The position numbers and the translations under genes were made by a program. Shown here in pieces: positions 6,756-13,742 of a stretch of 15,932 nucleotides of DNA (positions within the stretch are counted from its first letter, which is position 1; every line of letters starts with the position of its first letter). The DNA is from COE1 sp045579665 (lineage in GTDB: Bacteria > Bacillota > Clostridia > Lachnospirales > Lachnospiraceae), in the NCBI GenBank assembly GCA_045579665.1, contig JAZNMO010000145.1, forward strand, positions 1 through 15,932. Reading direction: 5' to 3'. The notes below the pieces were generated by a model that was given only the letters and a program-made list of their open reading frames with translations, was not told the DNA's origin and did no database searches.

Positions 6756-7328
6756 ATGAATCATAAGGGAACGATAAGAATAGAAACTGATAGACTGATA
6801 TTACGTCAGTTTGTGATAGAAGATGCACAGGCAATGTATCGGAATTGGGCGTCGGAGGATGAAGTGACGAAGTTTTTGACGTGGCCGACACATCCAAATG
6901 TAGAGGTTACCAAGGCGGTATTGCAGTCATGGATAGAGGAATATGTGAAGCCTGATTTTTATCAGTGGGGAATCGAACTAAAGGAGACTGGCGAGTTAAT
7001 TGGAAATATTTCTGTTGTGCAGCATAATGAGGATAGAGCATCAGCTGTACTTGGCTGGTGTATGGGGACTCGCTGGTGGGGACAAGGTATTATGCCTGAG
7101 GCAGGCAAGGTAGTTTTAAAATATCTGTTTGAAGAGGTTGGTTTTAATAGAATTGCTGCTGACCATGAACCAAACAATCCGAAGTCAGGACGAGTAATGC
7201 AGAAGATAGGAATGACTTATGAGGGTACATGGCGAGCAGCCGGCAGAAGTAATCAGGGAATTATCGATGAGGTCTGGTATTCCATATTGGCGGATGAGTA
7301 TAAGCAAAAGGAGGAGCAAAATGTTTAG
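6756..7328 (+). CDS. GNAT acetyltransferase, RimJ/RimL type
   Basis: This 190-residue member of the acetyltransferase_3 branch opens with IETDRLILRQFVIEDA (9-24) and has the acetyl-CoA loop TRWWGQGIMPEAG (105-117), followed by EPNNPKSGRVMQKIGM with the conserved Asn and Ser. It is closest in design to proteins that acetylate amines on small molecules or ribosomal protein N-termini; the substrate is unknown. It shares its subfamily with the gene at 1779 but is well diverged, so a recent local duplication is unlikely. A GGGAGAGAGG ribosome binding site precedes it. Its last 8 bases overlap the next gene. Confidence 0.9.
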   Translation: MNHKGTIRIETDRLILRQFVIEDAQAMYRNWASEDEVTKFLTWPTHPNVEVTKAVLQSWIEEYVKPDFYQWGIELKETGELIGNISVVQHNEDRASAVLGWCMGTRWWGQGIMPEAGKVVLKYLFEEVGFNRIAADHEPNNPKSGRVMQKIGMTYEGTWRAAGRSNQGIIDEVWYSILADEYKQKEEQNV

Positions 7329-7797
7329 AGAACTAACAAGAATCAATAAAAAGCTATCAGAGAAGGATTGTATAGAAGTATTGAAGAATGAAACAAGAGG
7401 TGTATTGTCGGTTTTGGGAGATGACGATTATCCTTACGGTATGCCGATGAATCATTGGTATAATGAGGAAGATGGAAAAATTTATTTTCATTGTGGCAAA
7501 GTAGGACACAGATTGGATGCGCTGAAAAAGCACAATAAGGTATCTTTTTGTGTCTACGATAAAGGCTACCGAAATGAGGGTGAATGGGCTTGGAATGTGA
7601 AAAGTGTTATTGTATTTGGAAAGATTGAAATCATAGATGATATGGATATGATTGCTGATATTACAACAAAGCTTAGCTATAAATTCACGCAGGATAGCGG
7701 GTACATAGAAAAAGAAATTAAGCAGTCAGGACTTAATACACTTCTTTTGCAGTTAACATCGGAGCATATATGCGGTAAACTGGTAAAGGAAGAGTAG
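7321..7797 (+). CDS. Pyridoxamine 5'-phosphate oxidase-like protein (NimA-like)
   Basis: This 158-residue flavin-binding split-barrel protein is of the PNPOx-like superfamily. The block YPYGMPMNHWYNEEDGKI (37-54) followed by YFHCGKVGHRLDAL (55-68) is typical of the NimA (5-nitroimidazole resistance) group, whose members bind FMN or heme and reduce small molecules. The group is very broad, so resistance is only a possibility. ATG 7321 is preferred to the in-frame start at 7219, which lies inside the upstream gene: AAAAGGAGGAG is 4-9 bases ahead and the domain starts here. The 8-base overlap with the GNAT gene implies translational coupling. Confidence 0.85.
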   Translation: MFRELTRINKKLSEKDCIEVLKNETRGVLSVLGDDDYPYGMPMNHWYNEEDGKIYFHCGKVGHRLDALKKHNKVSFCVYDKGYRNEGEWAWNVKSVIVFGKIEIIDDMDMIADITTKLSYKFTQDSGYIEKEIKQSGLNTLLLQLTSEHICGKLVKEE

Positions 7798-7812
7798 GAT
7801 TGGAGAAAGATT

Positions 7813-8247
7813 ATGATATACAAAGCAACTAAGGAAGATGCGACAAGGCTTGCTCAAATGGCGATTCTTATGTGGGATGAGAATACTGTCGAGGGACTAG
7901 CAGAGGAATTTGAAGAAATACTTGCAAGTGATGAAAGTGCAATATACATATATATGATTGAGAATCAACCGATTGGATTTGCACAGTGCCAACTTAGACA
8001 TGATTATGTAGAAGGAACAGATAGTAGTCCTGTTGGATATCTGGAAGGGATTTTTATCCGTGATGGATATAAAAAGCAAGGCTACGCAAGAGAGTTGCTT
8101 GCCAGATGTGAAGAATGGGCGAAGGAAATGGGCTGTACTGAGTTTGCCAGCGATTGCGAACTGACCAATACCGGAAGTTTAGCGTTTCATTTGAATATGG
8201 GATTTGAGGAAGCAAATAGGATAATTTGTTTTACAAAGAGGTTGTAG
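7813..8247 (+). CDS. AAC(6')-type aminoglycoside N-acetyltransferase homologue
   Basis: This 144-residue GNAT resembles aminoglycoside 6'-N-acetyltransferases, which inactivate kanamycin-class drugs. The match extends beyond the general fold: EEFEEILASDESAIYIY (31-47), then LRHDYVEGTDSSPVGYLEGIF (61-81), correspond to the LRxDYVxGxxSSPVxxLEGI segment shared by AAC(6')-I enzymes. KKQGYARELLARCEEWAKEMGCTEFASD (87-114) is the acetyl-CoA region and conserved end. Length fits the family. Such genes occur as silent chromosomal homologues in many bacteria, so sequence alone does not show resistance. It lies between the NimA-like gene and the alpha/beta hydrolase in the same operon, with gaps of 15 and 4 bases. 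Confidence 0.82.
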   Translation: MIYKATKEDATRLAQMAILMWDENTVEGLAEEFEEILASDESAIYIYMIENQPIGFAQCQLRHDYVEGTDSSPVGYLEGIFIRDGYKKQGYARELLARCEEWAKEMGCTEFASDCELTNTGSLAFHLNMGFEEANRIICFTKRL

Positions 8248-8251
8248 GAAA

Positions 8252-9280
8252 ATGAAGAAAAAAATTAAGGTATTCAAAAAAATTGGAATAATATTAGCAA
8301 TCCTCATTGTTATTGGTGTATTCTTCCCAACATGGACACCTTCCGTAGACGGAGAAAATAGTATCAGTGAACTGCGAGAGGTGGAAATAAATGGAACCAA
8401 GCTTCAGTTGATGATTAGAGGTTGTGATAGGGGAAATCCGATACTGTTATTTGTACATGGAGGGCCGTGTTGCTCGGAGATTCCATATGTGGTGAAGTAT
8501 CAGAGGGAATGGGAAGAGAAGTTTACGATTGTACATTACGACCAAAGGGGAAGTGGAAAGTCATATCATTTCTTTGAAGATTATTCGGATGTCACTGTGA
8601 ATACTCATATAGAGGATTTGCTTGCACTTACACAATATATCACTGATTATTTTGGAAAAGAACAGGTCATTTTGGTGGGACATTCCTTTGGAACATATAT
8701 AGCGATAAATGCAGCTTCTATAGAACCGGATTTGTATCAGGCATATGTAGGTATAGGACAGATGTCAGACCCAATAGAGGGTGAGTTAGAAAATCTTGAA
8801 AGATGTGTGGAAGCAGCCAAGGCAAAAGAGAATATTAAGGATGTTGTAGCTTTGGAGAGTATGACAGAAGCAATTACTAAGGGGGAAATGATAACTCCTA
8901 GAGAGTACGTTAGAAAAAATGGATTAGCAGCGAGAAAGATAGATGAAAATGTAGATTATGTTGAAGGATTTTTATTGCGTCCAGAGTACAATTTGATGGA
9001 TGTGATTTGTTATTATGCTGGTGCAAAAAGATTTCAGGATAGAATGATTGAAGAATCAATTGCCAATCCACTACCGACAATTGTAACAAAGATAGATATT
9101 CCTGTGTATTTTCTAATGGGAAAATACGATGCCATGACATCACCAAAAACTGCTAAAGAATATATGGATAGTTTGATATGTGAAGAGAAAGAATTTGTGT
9201 ATTTTGAAGAATCTGCTCACTATCCACAGTTTGAAGAAAGTGATGTTTTCTTAGATTGGCTGTGTGTCAAATTCCTTTGA
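8252..9280 (+). CDS. Membrane-anchored alpha/beta hydrolase (proline iminopeptidase-like)
   Basis: This 342-residue protein begins with a basic N-terminus and one hydrophobic segment (about 11-26), with no lipobox, so it is probably anchored with the enzyme outside the cell. The hydrolase domain shows FVHGGPC (67-73), close to the HGGPG oxyanion motif of S33 peptidases, then YDQRGSGKS (96-104), the nucleophile elbow GHSFG with Ser145, Asp293 in GKYDAMTSP, and His323 in ESAHYPQF. The triad is complete and the order is that of proline iminopeptidase-like hydrolases. The substrate is unknown; a peptide or ester is likely. The final Gly of HGGPG is Cys here. The gene starts 4 bases after the AAC(6')-like gene and its stop codon lies inside the first 18-bp palindrome of the following intergenic region. 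Confidence 0.85.
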   Translation: MKKKIKVFKKIGIILAILIVIGVFFPTWTPSVDGENSISELREVEINGTKLQLMIRGCDRGNPILLFVHGGPCCSEIPYVVKYQREWEEKFTIVHYDQRGSGKSYHFFEDYSDVTVNTHIEDLLALTQYITDYFGKEQVILVGHSFGTYIAINAASIEPDLYQAYVGIGQMSDPIEGELENLERCVEAAKAKENIKDVVALESMTEAITKGEMITPREYVRKNGLAARKIDENVDYVEGFLLRPEYNLMDVICYYAGAKRFQDRMIEESIANPLPTIVTKIDIPVYFLMGKYDAMTSPKTAKEYMDSLICEEKEFVYFEESAHYPQFEESDVFLDWLCVKFL

Positions 9281-9316
9281 CACCTTGATTTTGGCGGATG
9301 TCAAAGCACTTTGATA
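9265..9316. promoter_or_regulatory. Paired 18-bp palindromes, putative operators or attenuator
   Basis: TGTCAAA-N4-TTTGACA (9265-9282) and TGTCAAA-N4-TTTGATA (9299-9316) are the same palindrome repeated exactly 34 bp apart. The first overlaps the stop codon of the hydrolase gene; the second contains the likely -35 box of the XRE gene. This is what an autoregulated operator pair would look like. As RNA, segment 9275-9282 could instead pair with 9299-9306, excluding both local hairpins, and the second hairpin is followed by TTTTTT (9319-9324), so transcription attenuation is also possible. Confidence 0.6.
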
Positions 9317-9341
9317 GATTTTTTCCTAAGAAGAGTATACT
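9311..9341 (+). promoter_or_regulatory. Probable promoter of the XRE-Nudix pair
   Basis: TTGATA (9311-9316) and TATACT (9336-9341) resemble -35 and -10 boxes, but the 19-base spacer is longer than ideal. The -10 lies within the palindrome AGTATACT (9334-9341). The only intergenic gap over 100 bases between intact genes in this part of the run supports a new transcription start here. Confidence 0.45.
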
Positions 9342-9384
9342 CTAATATCAGGTCAAGGGATTATTATGTAAGAAAGGTAACAAT

Positions 9385-9966
9385 ATGGAACTAAGTAATC
9401 AAATCAGAAAATATAGAACGAGCTTAAAATTGTCTCAGGAGGAACTGGCAGAGAAGGTATATGTGTCCAGGCAGACAGTATCTAATTGGGAGACTGGCAA
9501 AAGCTATCCAGACATTCATAGCTTGTTATTGCTGAGTTCTTTATTTGAAATATCTCTTGACCAATTGATAAAAGGAGATATAGAAATCATGAAAAAAGAA
9601 ATTAACGAAGCAGCAGTTCAGAAACACAATCACTATGGGAATATTTTTTCACTATTATTTATAGTGAGTCTACTTGTATTTGTTCCCCTTATAAAGCTTT
9701 TTGGAATCTATGGAATTATTACATGGATAGTACTTTATGCAATAACGTTTTACTATGCATGGAAGGTTCATAAGGTACAAAAGGAAAATGATTTAAGTAC
9801 TTATATGGAAATCGTTGCTTTCTCAGAAGGAAAGACATTGGATGAAATACAGAAGCAACGTGAAATAGGAAAAAGACCGTATCAAACGGTATTAAAGGTT
9901 TTATTGGGTGCGTCTTTAGGTGTTATTGTAACAGCAATTGTGCTCTTTTTATTTGGGGGATTTTAG
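9385..9966 (+). CDS. XRE-family regulator with C-terminal membrane segments
   Basis: Residues 1 to about 65 are a Cro/CI-type helix-turn-helix domain: LSQEELAEKVYVSRQTVSNWETGKSYPDI (16-44), with the recognition helix around SRQTVSNWE. The rest is hydrophobic, with likely membrane segments at about 86-104, 106-126 and 170-190 and a short basic and acidic loop between the last two. The protein would be a membrane-tethered DNA-binding regulator of 193 residues; such XRE-plus-membrane proteins are frequent in Firmicutes, and what they sense is mostly unknown. An AAAGG ribosome binding site precedes ATG 9385. It sits directly behind two palindromes that may be its own operators and is immediately followed, with no gap, by the Nudix gene. 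Confidence 0.88.
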   Translation: MELSNQIRKYRTSLKLSQEELAEKVYVSRQTVSNWETGKSYPDIHSLLLLSSLFEISLDQLIKGDIEIMKKEINEAAVQKHNHYGNIFSLLFIVSLLVFVPLIKLFGIYGIITWIVLYAITFYYAWKVHKVQKENDLSTYMEIVAFSEGKTLDEIQKQREIGKRPYQTVLKVLLGASLGVIVTAIVLFLFGGF

Positions 9967-10374
9967 TTGCAAATATATGGAAGCAGTCCATTTCCAGTAG
10001 TCGAGGTTTTGGTTGTTAATGAATATAATGAGGTTCTTCTACTGAAACAAAACTATATCTCAAATTCGAAGTGGACTGTAGTATCAGGGTACGTGAATGA
10101 TGCAGAAACATTGGAAGAAGCTGTAGCAAGAGAAGTAATGGAAGAAACAGGACAGACAGTTATTGAATGTCAGTATGTTTCGAGCTATTATTTTGCGCCG
10201 AAGCAATTGATTATGATAGGTTTTTTAGCGCGAGTAAAGAAAGCTGAATTTGGGTCATCGGATGAGGTGGATGATATCAGATGGTTTAAGATAGACGAAG
10301 TGGATTCGGTCATTGCACGAGAAAATAATTGTTCGGGCATGCATTTTGATAGGTGTCGTCCGTACATGGTATAA
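9967..10374 (+). CDS. Nudix hydrolase
   Basis: This 135-residue protein of the Nudix family would hydrolyse a nucleoside diphosphate linked to another moiety. The Nudix box is GYVNDAETLEEAVAREVMEETGQ (41-63), with all metal-binding glutamates (Glu56, Glu59, Glu60) present; only the final hydrophobic position is Gln. PFPVVEVLVVN and WTVVSGYV frame it as in NADH- and sugar-nucleotide-type Nudix enzymes, but the substrate is not decided. Translation appears to begin at TTG 9967, directly after the XRE stop, with GGGGG at 9955-9960 as the ribosome binding site; the ATG at 9977 is out of frame. Its last codons contain the promoter for the next gene. Confidence 0.85.
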   Translation: MQIYGSSPFPVVEVLVVNEYNEVLLLKQNYISNSKWTVVSGYVNDAETLEEAVAREVMEETGQTVIECQYVSSYYFAPKQLIMIGFLARVKKAEFGSSDEVDDIRWFKIDEVDSVIARENNCSGMHFDRCRPYMV

Positions 10375-10375
10375 T
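10346..10375 (+). promoter_or_regulatory. Extended -10 promoter of the GH20 gene
   Basis: TTGATA (10346-10351), an 18-base spacer, and a consensus TATAAT (10370-10375) preceded by TGG make an extended -10 promoter of near-consensus quality. The -10 overlaps the TAA stop of the Nudix gene. Transcription would start near 10382, leaving a leader of about 35 bases with GAGGGGG before ATG 10416. The GH20 gene is therefore likely expressed independently of the long operon. Confidence 0.75.
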
Positions 10376-10415
10376 ATATTTATAGTAGATTCTATGGATA
10401 AAGAGGGGGAATCAT

Positions 10416-11765
10416 ATGGAACAGAAGATGTATTCGCACAGGGGATTTATGTTGGATGTTTGTAGGCATTATATGCCGGTAGAGAACATCAAGAAATTAA
10501 TCAAAGCCGCCGAAATCTGCGGTTTAAATAGGATGCACTGGCATTTGGCAGATGACCAGGGCTGGCGTATAGAGATTAAAAGGTATCCAAAGCTCACTCA
10601 GATAGGTTCCGAGAGGGGGCCTTCCTTCTTTGGTAATGTTTCTGAGATAGAGAATAATTGTGGGTATTACACGCAGGAAGAAGCCAGAGATATCGTAGCT
10701 TTTGCTAAGGAGCATGGGATTGAGATTATTCCAGAAATTGAGCTTCCTGGACATGCAAGTGCGATGTTGGCATCTTATCCGGAATACGGCTGTCGAAGAA
10801 CTGTTATTAGAGAGAATTGTGAACAAATTTTAGAGAATCCTTATGAATATAAGGTTGAGAATGCAGGAGGAATATTTCCAAATCTGATTTGCGCAGGTAA
10901 GGACGAGGCAGTCGGATTTCTTAAGGATATCATGGATGAAATAGTAGAACTGTTTCCTTTTGATGCGGTTCATATTGGTGGCGACGAAGCCTTGAAGCTG
11001 CATTGGAGACGTTGTCCTGATTGCCAGAAGCGAATGAAAGAGCTTGGTTTGAAGGATGAAGAGGAGTTACAGCGTTGGTTTGTATTGGAAATGGGAGAAT
11101 ATTTGCATCGAAAGGGCAAGAATACGATAGTTTTCAACGATTGCCTTGCGGGTGGTATGCTTCCAAAATATTTTATTGTGCATCATTGGATGGGGAATAA
11201 TCAAGAGACAGCGGAGTTCATGAAGACAGGCGGAAAAGTGATATACTCTGATATAGAGCACTTTTATTTTGATTATCCATATTCATCTATTGATGTGCAT
11301 CATATTTGGGAGACGCCACGTATTCCAAAGTATGCAATAGGTTATGAAGAGAATCTGCTCGGAATGGAATGTATGTTATGGACAGAAAGAATTACCAATG
11401 TAGAGCGCGCAGCATATTTGCTATTTCCAAGAGTAGCAGCCGCTTCATTAAAGGCAATGAAGGCGGATGAAATCAAGTCGTGGGAACAATTTGAACAGGA
11501 AGTGCAAAAGCTTCAGGAGCAGATAGAGGAATTGGGGCTTGTTGGTGCATCACATAGAGATTGGAAGATGACGCCAGAGGTTGCAGAAGAGGATAGAATA
11601 GAAGAAAAGAATCGAAGAACTTCACCTGGAGCATTACAAGCTGACCGTACGGAAGAACGTTTGCTTATACAGGAGAAACTAGAAAAAGCAATTAAGGCAC
11701 TGGATTTGCCAGAGTCATTGGTTCTTCATACCATGGATTGCGCATGGGAATGGGGAGATAAGTAA
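10416..11765 (+). CDS. GH20 beta-N-acetylhexosaminidase, single domain
   Basis: This 449-residue glycoside hydrolase of family 20 removes terminal N-acetylglucosamine or N-acetylgalactosamine by substrate-assisted catalysis. RGFMLDVCRHYMP (9-21) and MHWHLADDQGWRIEIKRYPKL (40-60) form the first barrel strands. PEIELPGHASAML (106-118) follows, and HIGGDEA (186-192) carries the catalytic Asp190-Glu191 pair. WMG and ECMLWTE supply the aromatic substrate pocket. There is no signal peptide and no N-terminal GH20b domain, so it probably acts inside the cell on imported oligosaccharides or muropeptide sugars. The last 80 or so residues are highly charged and helical, without a recognised domain. It has its own promoter and terminator and starts 41 bases after the Nudix gene. 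Confidence 0.93.
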   Translation: MEQKMYSHRGFMLDVCRHYMPVENIKKLIKAAEICGLNRMHWHLADDQGWRIEIKRYPKLTQIGSERGPSFFGNVSEIENNCGYYTQEEARDIVAFAKEHGIEIIPEIELPGHASAMLASYPEYGCRRTVIRENCEQILENPYEYKVENAGGIFPNLICAGKDEAVGFLKDIMDEIVELFPFDAVHIGGDEALKLHWRRCPDCQKRMKELGLKDEEELQRWFVLEMGEYLHRKGKNTIVFNDCLAGGMLPKYFIVHHWMGNNQETAEFMKTGGKVIYSDIEHFYFDYPYSSIDVHHIWETPRIPKYAIGYEENLLGMECMLWTERITNVERAAYLLFPRVAAASLKAMKADEIKSWEQFEQEVQKLQEQIEELGLVGASHRDWKMTPEVAEEDRIEEKNRRTSPGALQADRTEERLLIQEKLEKAIKALDLPESLVLHTMDCAWEWGDK

Positions 11766-11781
11766 ATAAAAGAGAATTTTA

Positions 11782-11815
11782 AAAGGTGCAGCTCATAACT
11801 GCACCTTTAGTAGTT
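11782..11815. terminator. Bidirectional intrinsic terminator
   Basis: AAAGGTGCAG (11782-11791) and CTGCACCTTT (11799-11808) form a perfect 10-bp stem with a 7-base loop. It lies between the stop codons of the convergent GH20 and potD genes (11765 and 11819). T-rich sequence follows on the plus strand (TTT, then TTTT at 11814-11817), and AATTTTAAA on the other side gives T residues for the minus strand, so it can end transcription from both sides. Confidence 0.88.
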
Positions 11816-11818
11816 TTA

Positions 11819-12877
11819 TTAGTTAGATTTAACCTGCTTCCAAAGCTCGTTTAAGCTCTCATCGAAATCTTCACCAAGATAAAGGAATGCTTCAAGGTTA
11901 TCGTACTGAGTTAAATCAGGGAACGCGATAGGAGAGTTCTTGATATCCTCATCCTCAATTAATTCCTTAGCAGCATCGTTTGGTGTCGAGTAAGTGATAT
12001 AATCAAAGTTCATAAGAGCGATGTCAGGACGGCAGAGGAAGTTAATGAACTTCTCAGCGTTCTCCTTATTCGGAGCATTCTTTAACATAACCCATGAATC
12101 AATCCAGATATTAGTACCTTCCTCAGGAATTACGTACTCAAGGTCAGGATTCTCTCTTTGAGTATAGATAGCTTCACCGGAGTAGATAACACCGATAGCA
12201 GCTTCGTTGCCAATCATCTTATCTCTAACCTGGTCCACAACATATGCCTGAACAAGCGGCTTCTGAGCGATTAACGCATCCTTCGCAGCCTCAAGCTCAG
12301 CAGCATCAGTAGTGTTCATAGAAGCACCGTTTCTCTTAAGTGATACCATGAAAGCATCTCTAACAGAATCCTGCATTAAGATATTGTCAGCATACTGCTC
12401 ATCCCATAATACATCCCAGCTTGTGATAGGCTCAGATACCATAGTTTTGTTGTAAAGAATACCTACAGTACCCCAGCAGTAAGGAACACTGTACTTGTTG
12501 CCCAGGTCAAACTGCTCAGACTGCTCCCAGTAAGAAGCACCGATATTTGCCTTAGCATTTGGAATGTTGTCGAAGTTGAGCTCCTGTAACAAATCATTCT
12601 CAATCATCTTATCAATCATGTAATCAGAAGGGCATACCAAATCATAAGTAGCAGCACCTGCTTCAACCTTCGGATACATTGTCTCATTTGTCTCATATTC
12701 ATCATAAATTACATCGATACCGAATTCTTCTTCGAACATCTCGATAACTTCCGGGTCAATGTATTCTCCCCAATTGTACACGATAACTTCCCCATTTGAT
12801 GTAGCGGATGAACCACAACCACACATAGAAACCGCAGTTAATGCAGCAACCATAGATAAAAGAACTTTCTTTTTCAT
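11819..12877 (-). CDS. potD: Spermidine/putrescine-binding lipoprotein PotD
   Basis: This 352-residue extracellular substrate-binding protein of the polyamine ABC importer starts with a basic, hydrophobic signal (1-18) and a lipobox-like MCGCGSS, with Cys19 or Cys21 as lipid-modified residue. VYNWGEYIDPEV (33-44) is the family's opening polyamine-contact region, YDLVCPSDYMIDKM is the second, and NIWIDSWVMLKNAP holds the Trp and Asp that clamp the amine groups in PotD. Strong ribosome binding site GGGAGGA on the minus strand. It is the last gene of the pot operon, 46 bases after potC, and ends at the shared terminator. Confidence 0.95.
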   Translation of the reverse strand: MKKKVLLSMVAALTAVSMCGCGSSATSNGEVIVYNWGEYIDPEVIEMFEEEFGIDVIYDEYETNETMYPKVEAGAATYDLVCPSDYMIDKMIENDLLQELNFDNIPNAKANIGASYWEQSEQFDLGNKYSVPYCWGTVGILYNKTMVSEPITSWDVLWDEQYADNILMQDSVRDAFMVSLKRNGASMNTTDAAELEAAKDALIAQKPLVQAYVVDQVRDKMIGNEAAIGVIYSGEAIYTQRENPDLEYVIPEEGTNIWIDSWVMLKNAPNKENAEKFINFLCRPDIALMNFDYITYSTPNDAAKELIEDEDIKNSPIAFPDLTQYDNLEAFLYLGEDFDESLNELWKQVKSN

Positions 12878-12895
12878 AATTTATCCTCCCTTGTA

Positions 12896-12912
12896 GCAGC
12901 TTTCAAGGCTGC
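12896..12912 (-). other. Small hairpin between potC and potD
   Basis: GCAGC and GCTGC form a 5-bp stem with a 7-base loop just upstream of the potD ribosome binding site on the minus strand. It could stabilise the potD part of the transcript or block an exonuclease, which would suit a binding protein needed in excess over the permease. It is short and may be chance. Confidence 0.3.
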
Positions 12913-12923
12913 AATAGTATAAC

Positions 12924-13742
12924 TTAGACCTTCTTAGGGGCTTTATCTTTACTGCTTGGCATCTTATTGACTAAGATAAGCAGAACAAGAACAGTAACAA
13001 ATAATAATGTTGATAATGCATACATCTCAGGCTTAATACCTTTTCGAACCTCTGTATAAATCTTGGTAGAAAGCGTATCGACACCTGCACCCTTTGTAAA
13101 ATGGGTGATAATAAAATCATCCAGTGACATAGTAAATGCCATCAGGAAGCCGGAGAGTACACCCGGTAAAATCTCAGGGAACACTACCTTAAAAAAGGCA
13201 TAGCTTGGAGATGCACCCAAGTCCAAGGCAGCCTCATAGGTGCTGTTGTTCACCTGTTTCAGCTTTGGCATAACATTCAATATAACATAAGGAATATTAA
13301 ATGTGATATGTGCCAATAATACAGTCATAAATCCGGTTCTGATACCTACAGTAATAAACAGAAGCATCAGTGAAATACCGGTAACAATCTCGGCGTTTAA
13401 CATAGGGACATTCGTAATTCCCATGATAATACCCTGAGAGAACTTTTTCATATTACGCATACCGATACATGCCAAAGTACCGATAATCGTAGCGATGAGA
13501 GCTGATAAAAACGCTATAATCATCGTGTTGCCAAATGCTTGAAGAATCGCTTCATTCTCAAAAAGCTCGGCGTACCATTTCAAAGTAAATCCGCCCCATT
13601 TGGAACGGGTCTTGCTGGCATTGAAGGATAAAACAACTAATGTTGCGATAGGGGCGTACAGGAACACAAAGATAAGAAATACATAAAACTTCTTTAAAAA
13701 TCCTGTGAAACGGCCCTTGGATTCTTTTTGCTTCTTCATCAT
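12924..13742 (-). CDS. potC: Spermidine/putrescine ABC permease PotC
   Basis: This is a 272-residue inner-membrane permease with six predicted hydrophobic segments and the ABC-permease coupling loop EAALDLGASPSYAFFKVVFPEILPG, which docks on PotA. The opening FLKKFYVFLIFVFLYAPIATLVVLSFN is typical of PotC. Its ATG at 13742 overlaps the potB stop by four bases (ATGA), and GGGGAGGG sits in the end of potB, so the two are translationally coupled; a second ATG follows directly. PotC pairs with PotB to form the channel. Confidence 0.95.
   Translation of the reverse strand: MMKKQKESKGRFTGFLKKFYVFLIFVFLYAPIATLVVLSFNASKTRSKWGGFTLKWYAELFENEAILQAFGNTMIIAFLSALIATIIGTLACIGMRNMKKFSQGIIMGITNVPMLNAEIVTGISLMLLFITVGIRTGFMTVLLAHITFNIPYVILNVMPKLKQVNNSTYEAALDLGASPSYAFFKVVFPEILPGVLSGFLMAFTMSLDDFIITHFTKGAGVDTLSTKIYTEVRKGIKPEMYALSTLLFVTVLVLLILVNKMPSSKDKAPKKV

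Noticed and set aside
7219..7320. Longer N-terminus of the NimA-like protein
   Set aside because: It would lie wholly inside the preceding GNAT gene; a strong ribosome binding site marks ATG 7321.
9277..9282. TTGACA as a consensus -35 box
   Set aside because: No -10-like sequence lies 16-18 bases downstream; the hexamer is explained by the palindrome.
861..10374. Integron gene-cassette array
   Set aside because: Junctions were read one by one. They hold only stops, ribosome binding sites and starts, often overlapping, with no recurring attC-like palindrome and no integrase.
10909..10916. AGTCGGA as an extra copy of the array arm
   Set aside because: It is a single copy within the GH20 coding sequence with no matching CCCGACT partner nearby, so chance is the simplest explanation.
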